DNA from: Candidatus Zixiibacteriota bacterium
Lineage (GTDB): Bacteria; SM23-81; DAOVCL01
Reading direction: 5' to 3'
Length of the DNA: 8,565 nucleotides
Assembly (NCBI GenBank): GCA_030670005.1
Contig: DAOVCL010000079.1
Span: 1-8,565 of the forward strand
Under the pieces are notes generated by a model. The model saw only the letters and a list, made by a program, of their open reading frames with translations, had not been told where the DNA came from and made no database searches. Positions 4,531 through 8,565 of the stretch are shown piece by piece. Each line of letters starts with the position of its first letter. The first letter of the stretch is position 1. Both the position numbers and the translations under genes were made by a program.

Positions 4531-6684
4531 CTACTTCAGAAGGATCATCTTGCGCATTAAGGATATGCCCTCTGCCTTCAACTGGTAGAAGTAGATACCG
4601 CTGGTCACCCTCTGACCCTCACTGTCCTCCCCATTCCAGGTAGCCCGATATGCACCTCGCTTCTGTGACTGATTGACTAAGGTATTCACCTCCTGCCCCA
4701 ACACCTTATAGATCTTCAGGCTGACCTCAGATCCTTTAGGCACGGTATACTCTATGCTGGTAATCGGGTTAAAGGGATTGGGATAGTTCTGGGAGAGAGC
4801 AAAGACCTTGGGCAACTCTCCATCAGTAGGAATCTCCTGAACACCCTCAAAGGGTATACAGAAAATATCGTTGCTGAGATCCGTATCACCCAGAAGGGAG
4901 GCATAGCAACAGACGATGATTGTATCGAGGACAACGGTATCAGGTGGTTGGCCCTCAAAGATAACGGTGTCGTAAACTGCAGAATCAACTAACCAGGGCT
5001 CAAACTCAACCTGAACGGAAGCTCCCCCCCCAAGCGTGACCTCTTCAATATCATAATAGAACTCCATCCCCTTGATCACAGCGGATAGCCTTGCCTGAAA
5101 AGTCACTTCATTAGAACCATTGTTAGCCACAGTTGCCTTGGGATAGCAGGTCTCCCCAGCCACAGGCGTCGGATTATCAATTGAGATTGCTGCCACATCT
5201 CCCTCAATCACTGGCACAGATAGGTAGAGGACTGGATTGTCAGTGCACTCGCCTTCTGCTTGAATAAAGTGACCAGCCATAAGATCAGCCAGATACTCGA
5301 TGTGAAGTGTACTATTGACCACAGGAGCAAGCGAGGGATATCGCTCATGCTCGCCAAATGTATTGGTCAAATTAACCTTGTTACCCCAGGTGTCCCCATT
5401 ATCCATTGAACGAGCCGCATATATCTCCGCGTTTGCCCTCCCCGTCACTGGCTCCTCATCGTCCCAGGGAAATTCCTCCCAAACACAGTAAACATACCCA
5501 GTTGTAGGATCCATCCCAATTGTTGGCCTATCCTGACATAAGGCATTGAAACCGGGAGTCCCGGCAAGCTCCCACAGCTCAGGATAGCTGGCTACCAGAC
5601 TCCATTCCGGACTGTTCGCCTCACACCAGTGCCAAACCTCCGCCGGAGCAATGTTCTCCCCATCGGCAGTTTGGGTAGCTATGTGCAAATTATCGTCACT
5701 ATCATAAAACGGAAAGCCACCGATTATCCAGGCATGTCTCAAGTCACTGGGTATATCGCTGCTGATGTCTACCGAATCACCCCAGGTTGTCCCTCCATCC
5801 GTTGATTCCTTGTAATAGACCACGCCATCATCGTCCCCGTCACTCACTGACCACACAATGCACACCTTAGGACTATTCTGAGAAGCCGCTATGTTATGGG
5901 TAGGAAATCCATTCGTGGCTATAAACACCCAAGGCGAAAAGGTATTTCCGCCATCCGAGGAGTTACAGTAATAAATGTCGTTGATGTCTATATAGGCAAC
6001 GGCACAGATATGAACATAACCACTGGGACCTAAGGCCAGCCTTGGCCAGATGATTCCCTCGTCACAAATCCCTATGGGAGTTGGGCAGTGGCTGCAGTTA
6101 AAAAAGGCCCCTCCAGGAATGATATCATAGCAGACCCAGGAGTAATAGACATCCCCTTCGGAAGCATGCATGCATATGAACTCTATACCAGTGGAGTTGT
6201 CGACGTCCAGTGTTCCATAACCGTCCTTAAGGGGATTGACCTCCTCATAGCCACTCTCCATAAAATCGGGGTTGTTATAAGCCCAATCGCTACCATCCCA
6301 GTAGTTATAGACCATATGGCGGTCCGGGAAGTCCGCACAATCTCGGGAATGCATCCAGGTGAGGTGGATCGTACCATAAGATGGGTCATAGTAAATCCGC
6401 CTTGTCGCTGGGCCGTTCACAAACCAGTCGTATGTGGTACCACCCACGGTGTCACCAGGGGAGGGAAGAGCCTTGCTCAGCACAGAAGGTTCCTCACTCT
6501 GCCCGGTAGGTATGGTTTCATCTCCCCTCAATATCGGGCCTTTTATCGCTCTCTTGTCAATCGATTTCCTCATGGTAAGATCAGAGGCACCAGCTTCACT
6601 TGGTGTAAGCGTCCGCATATTGATCCCACTCACAAAAGAAAATATAAGCCCACAAATTATAAGCACTAAAAAAAGATTCTTCAC
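4531..6684 (-). CDS. Exported Asp-box beta-propeller protein with CARDB-like and type IX sorting domains
   Basis: This is a 717-residue secreted or surface protein of unknown ligand. Seen in order: a signal peptide (about 1-20, MKNLF then a hydrophobic run); a propeller region at about 75-490 with Asp-box motifs SSDGGNTF (242-249), STDGGTTW (294-301) and SMDNGDTW (426-433), as in BNR/sialidase-fold proteins; a CARDB-like Ig domain at about 495-610; and a FlgD-like sorting tail at 625-717 beginning SQNYPNPFNP and ending RKMILLK. Such tails direct type IX secretion in Bacteroidota relatives. No sialidase catalytic set is evident, so an enzyme call is not justified. Cysteines C185, C197, C200 and C207 cluster in a loop absent from the paralogue. 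The start is GTG, supported by a strong AAGGAGGG four bases upstream. It lies 98 bases downstream of its paralogue, probably as the last gene of the unit. Confidence 0.88.
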   Translation of the reverse strand: MKNLFLVLIICGLIFSFVSGINMRTLTPSEAGASDLTMRKSIDKRAIKGPILRGDETIPTGQSEEPSVLSKALPSPGDTVGGTTYDWFVNGPATRRIYYDPSYGTIHLTWMHSRDCADFPDRHMVYNYWDGSDWAYNNPDFMESGYEEVNPLKDGYGTLDVDNSTGIEFICMHASEGDVYYSWVCYDIIPGGAFFNCSHCPTPIGICDEGIIWPRLALGPSGYVHICAVAYIDINDIYYCNSSDGGNTFSPWVFIATNGFPTHNIAASQNSPKVCIVWSVSDGDDDGVVYYKESTDGGTTWGDSVDISSDIPSDLRHAWIIGGFPFYDSDDNLHIATQTADGENIAPAEVWHWCEANSPEWSLVASYPELWELAGTPGFNALCQDRPTIGMDPTTGYVYCVWEEFPWDDEEPVTGRANAEIYAARSMDNGDTWGNKVNLTNTFGEHERYPSLAPVVNSTLHIEYLADLMAGHFIQAEGECTDNPVLYLSVPVIEGDVAAISIDNPTPVAGETCYPKATVANNGSNEVTFQARLSAVIKGMEFYYDIEEVTLGGGASVQVEFEPWLVDSAVYDTVIFEGQPPDTVVLDTIIVCCYASLLGDTDLSNDIFCIPFEGVQEIPTDGELPKVFALSQNYPNPFNPITSIEYTVPKGSEVSLKIYKVLGQEVNTLVNQSQKRGAYRATWNGEDSEGQRVTSGIYFYQLKAEGISLMRKMILLK

Positions 6685-6782
6685 TTTTCCCTCCTTAAGT
6701 TATGCTTCAAGAACTCGTCTAACTTCTGTCCTGTCTAATTAATCTCTCGGGCTATCACCTCCCCTCTATCCATTAATTAATT
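6685..6782 (-). other. Spacer between the two exported-protein genes
   Basis: The 98 bases contain no hairpin strong enough for a terminator, so the two genes are probably co-transcribed. TAATTAAT occurs twice (near 6735 and 6773). On the minus strand a GAGGGGAGGTGATAG sequence looks like a ribosome binding site but leads only to a seven-codon GTG frame that ends in TAG. Confidence 0.5.
6689..6696 (-). promoter_or_regulatory. Strong Shine-Dalgarno for the 717-residue exported protein
   Basis: On the minus strand AAGGAGGG is followed by AAAA and the GTG at 6684-6682. The close match to the 16S anti-SD decides the non-ATG start, which also begins a proper signal peptide. Confidence 0.85.
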
Positions 6783-8565
6783 TCACCTAATTAGAATCAT
6801 CCTTTTGACCTCTGAAAAATCGCCTGCCCTGAAACGACAGAAATAAACCCCACTGGAAACAATCTTCCCTGATCCATTCCTTCCGTCCCAGTTGGCTACA
6901 TACCTCCCGGCCTCCATCTTTTCAGATGCCAAAACCTTTACTAAACGGCCGGTGACATCATATATCTTCAAGCTCACTGCCGAAGGCTTAGGGAGCGAAA
7001 AGGATATATTAGTTTCTGGATTAAAGGGGTTAGGGTAATTCTGTTTCAAGCAATATCCCGAAGGTAAAGTCCCATCCCCTCTTCTTATAATTATACCAGA
7101 AGGGACACTATCCGCTGGAACTTCCAGGTAAAGGACGGAATTCAATGTCCAAGACCCTTCACCCTGAGCGATGCCTCCACCATCCTTATCATTAACATAG
7201 ATGATGTGAAGAGAGGTATCCCCGGTAGTGGCAGTAACCAATGCAGCCAAAGACGGATAATCATCATCATCACATTCACCAGCGGCGGCATCAGGGCTGG
7301 GACTTTTGGTCAGGTTAACTACCGGGCCCCAGGTTGCCCCTCCATCCCCTGAACGAGTAACATAGAGCTCACCATTGGGAAACCCACCAGCCGACCAATC
7401 GTCATCTCGATTTCCTACCCAGACGCAAAATAGGTCTCCGGTATTAGGATCAATCCCCAGGGATGGCCTATCGGCCGGAAGTCTCCAAGCCCCCGGATCC
7501 TCGGTAGTAAACCACCAGCCCTCCATAGTATCACCAGGGCTACCCTGACCACTAACCGTAGTCAACCCTGGCTCCTGGCTCCAGTGCATAATCCGGGAAA
7601 ACCAGGTATAAATCCCTGTATCTCCCGCTGCCCAATAGGCGGTGAAGACAAAATGAGGATTGTCATCATTGTCATAGATGAGGTTGACATCCGTATAGGC
7701 CCTGAAACTGTCTGATTCAGCAAATTGAGTGATATTTTGAGGAGATTGGGAAAAGTCGAAATCCTCCCCATAGTTAGCAGATTCATAATAGTAAATGTCA
7801 TTGACCCATTGGCCTGGATCACTGGTCCCCGCCCGGGGGGCAGTATAGGCAATTCCCACCTTACCGGAGATAGGAGAGGCAGCTATATCGTAAGCGATGT
7901 CATACAGGGAATCATCAAAAACAGTCCAGGGGCTAAAGCTTCCTCCCTGATCGGTGGAACGACAGTAATAAGCAGGAGCTGTCTCGCCAGCAGCCTTAGG
8001 AGTATGAGCCAGAAGGTGGATATTGTCGTTTTTGTCCACAGCTATATGTGGCCACAGCGCCTCTCCCTCAGAGGGGTTTATAATAGGGGATTCAATAAAG
8101 AAACCGCCTCCTCGCATCATATCAACGGCAATTGCTGATTGATCCGGATAACAATGATAGGCCACCACAGCCTCTCCACCTGAGAGAATCCCAAGAGTTG
8201 TGTAACCAGCCCTCTGAGTGCTTATTTGAATCCCTTCGCCTTGCGGTTCTAACCAAACACCGTCTTCATCAACGAAGGCATAGAAGACATGGCGCTCTGT
8301 AGCCTCTACATCGAGGCCATTCATCCAGCAAAAATGAACTCCGCCCATCGCGTCTACTACCACCATCTTACTGATGGCTCCATTGTGCTGGTAGTCATAA
8401 TAGGTTGTTCCCAACTTCTCCCCGGGAGAACTCAGGAAGGGATTGGCATAAGATGAGCTTCCTCTAATACCTTCCTCAAGCCCAGTAGCGAGCTCTAGCG
8501 GAGGAAGATCAGCTATCCTCTTGGATTGAGTTCCCAATAGGGGAACCGTCCAAAACAAGCTAATA
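6783..8565 (-). CDS. Exported Asp-box beta-propeller protein with type IX sorting tail (N-terminus outside window)
   Basis: Paralogue of the neighbouring exported protein. The frame is open to the right window edge. The first residues visible (ISLFWTVPLLG) look like the end of a signal-peptide hydrophobic core, so the true start is probably just outside; the TTG at 8558 is unlikely to be the start. Residues below are numbered from that TTG. Seen: Asp-box motifs STDQGGSF (201-208) and SGDGGATW (403-410), plus a degenerate SANYGEDF (260-267); shared blocks such as GTTYYDYQHNG near 50, ALWPHIAVD near 167 and DRPSLGIDPNTGDLFCVW near 363, each with a counterpart in the 717-residue protein; and a sorting tail from KQNYPNPFNP (505-514) to VKRMILIR. 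There is no CARDB-like domain: propeller and tail are joined directly by a short linker. Function beyond surface or secreted binding is unknown. The TGA at 6785-6783 leaves a 98-base gap to the next gene. Confidence 0.87.
   Translation of the reverse strand, partial: ISLFWTVPLLGTQSKRIADLPPLELATGLEEGIRGSSSYANPFLSSPGEKLGTTYYDYQHNGAISKMVVVDAMGGVHFCWMNGLDVEATERHVFYAFVDEDGVWLEPQGEGIQISTQRAGYTTLGILSGGEAVVAYHCYPDQSAIAVDMMRGGGFFIESPIINPSEGEALWPHIAVDKNDNIHLLAHTPKAAGETAPAYYCRSTDQGGSFSPWTVFDDSLYDIAYDIAASPISGKVGIAYTAPRAGTSDPGQWVNDIYYYESANYGEDFDFSQSPQNITQFAESDSFRAYTDVNLIYDNDDNPHFVFTAYWAAGDTGIYTWFSRIMHWSQEPGLTTVSGQGSPGDTMEGWWFTTEDPGAWRLPADRPSLGIDPNTGDLFCVWVGNRDDDWSAGGFPNGELYVTRSGDGGATWGPVVNLTKSPSPDAAAGECDDDDYPSLAALVTATTGDTSLHIIYVNDKDGGGIAQGEGSWTLNSVLYLEVPADSVPSGIIIRRGDGTLPSGYCLKQNYPNPFNPETNISFSLPKPSAVSLKIYDVTGRLVKVLASEKMEAGRYVANWDGRNGSGKIVSSGVYFCRFRAGDFSEVKRMILIR

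Noticed and set aside
4394..4588. 64-codon plus-strand frame across the intergenic region
   Set aside because: It starts inside a palindromic repeat, runs through the terminator and into the opposite gene's 3' end; the protein has no recognisable character.
6088..6669. 193-codon open frame on the plus strand
   Set aside because: It lies entirely opposite the exported-protein gene, has no recognisable domain, and the minus-strand frame has a signal peptide, a Shine-Dalgarno and conserved motifs.
4531..6684. Annotation as a sialidase because of Asp-boxes
   Set aside because: Asp-boxes occur in many non-enzymatic propellers, and I cannot see the arginine triad and tyrosine/glutamate pair of a sialidase active site.
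6735..6765. Seven-codon GTG leader peptide between the exported genes
   Set aside because: The start overlaps its own putative ribosome binding site and there is no attenuator-like hairpin after it.
7725..8138. 137-codon plus-strand frame
   Set aside because: It is antisense to the propeller region of the second exported protein and shows no family features.

Overview
The window is a piece of bacterial chromosome. The proteins and their C-terminal tails suggest an uncultivated lineage of the Fibrobacteres-Chlorobi-Bacteroidetes assemblage or a neighbouring candidate phylum (WOR-3/Stahlbacteria, TA06, Edwardsbacteria or Zixibacteria type). The reasons are two secreted proteins ending in an NYPNPFNP-type FlgD-like sorting tail, heavy use of AGG/AGA arginine codons, alternative start codons (TTG, GTG), and intergenic spaces packed with short palindromes. 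The phylum call is inference; the protein families are visible directly.

Bases 1-2789 (+) are a tight housekeeping operon: the 3' end of NAD kinase (nadK), then the DNA-repair ATPase recN two bases later, then a CDP-alcohol phosphatidyltransferase (phosphatidylglycerophosphate-synthase-like) whose ATG overlaps the recN stop codon by one base. The short gaps and overlaps, each with a Shine-Dalgarno-like sequence inside the upstream gene, point to co-transcription and translational coupling.

Bases 2790-2955 are a spacer with two strong hairpins. Bases 2956-4068 (+) encode a DUF362 protein carrying two ferredoxin-type 4Fe-4S motifs. It stands alone and has no obvious ribosome binding site. A nearly identical 25-base palindrome lies on each side of it (2834-2858 and 4393-4417).

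Bases 4069-4530 are a 462-base convergent intergenic region without a gene. It holds at least six short palindromes centred on CTTTAG, CTTCAG or CTAAAG, an imperfect long inverted repeat ending in ACCACGGA/TCCGTGGT, the second copy of the 25-base palindrome, and a strong rho-independent terminator that serves the minus-strand genes and reads in both directions. Two palindromic units, one inverted relative to the other, are identical except for three fully compensated base pairs. This is the most interesting pattern in the window.

Bases 4531-8565 (-) are two tandem paralogous genes for large exported proteins. Each has an Asp-box (BNR/sialidase-like) beta-propeller and a C-terminal type IX-secretion-style sorting domain. 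The downstream copy has an extra CARDB-like Ig domain between propeller and tail, plus a cysteine cluster. The upstream copy is cut by the window end. They probably act at or outside the cell surface; their ligands or substrates cannot be read from sequence. I see no phage, insertion sequence, CRISPR, tRNA or rRNA.
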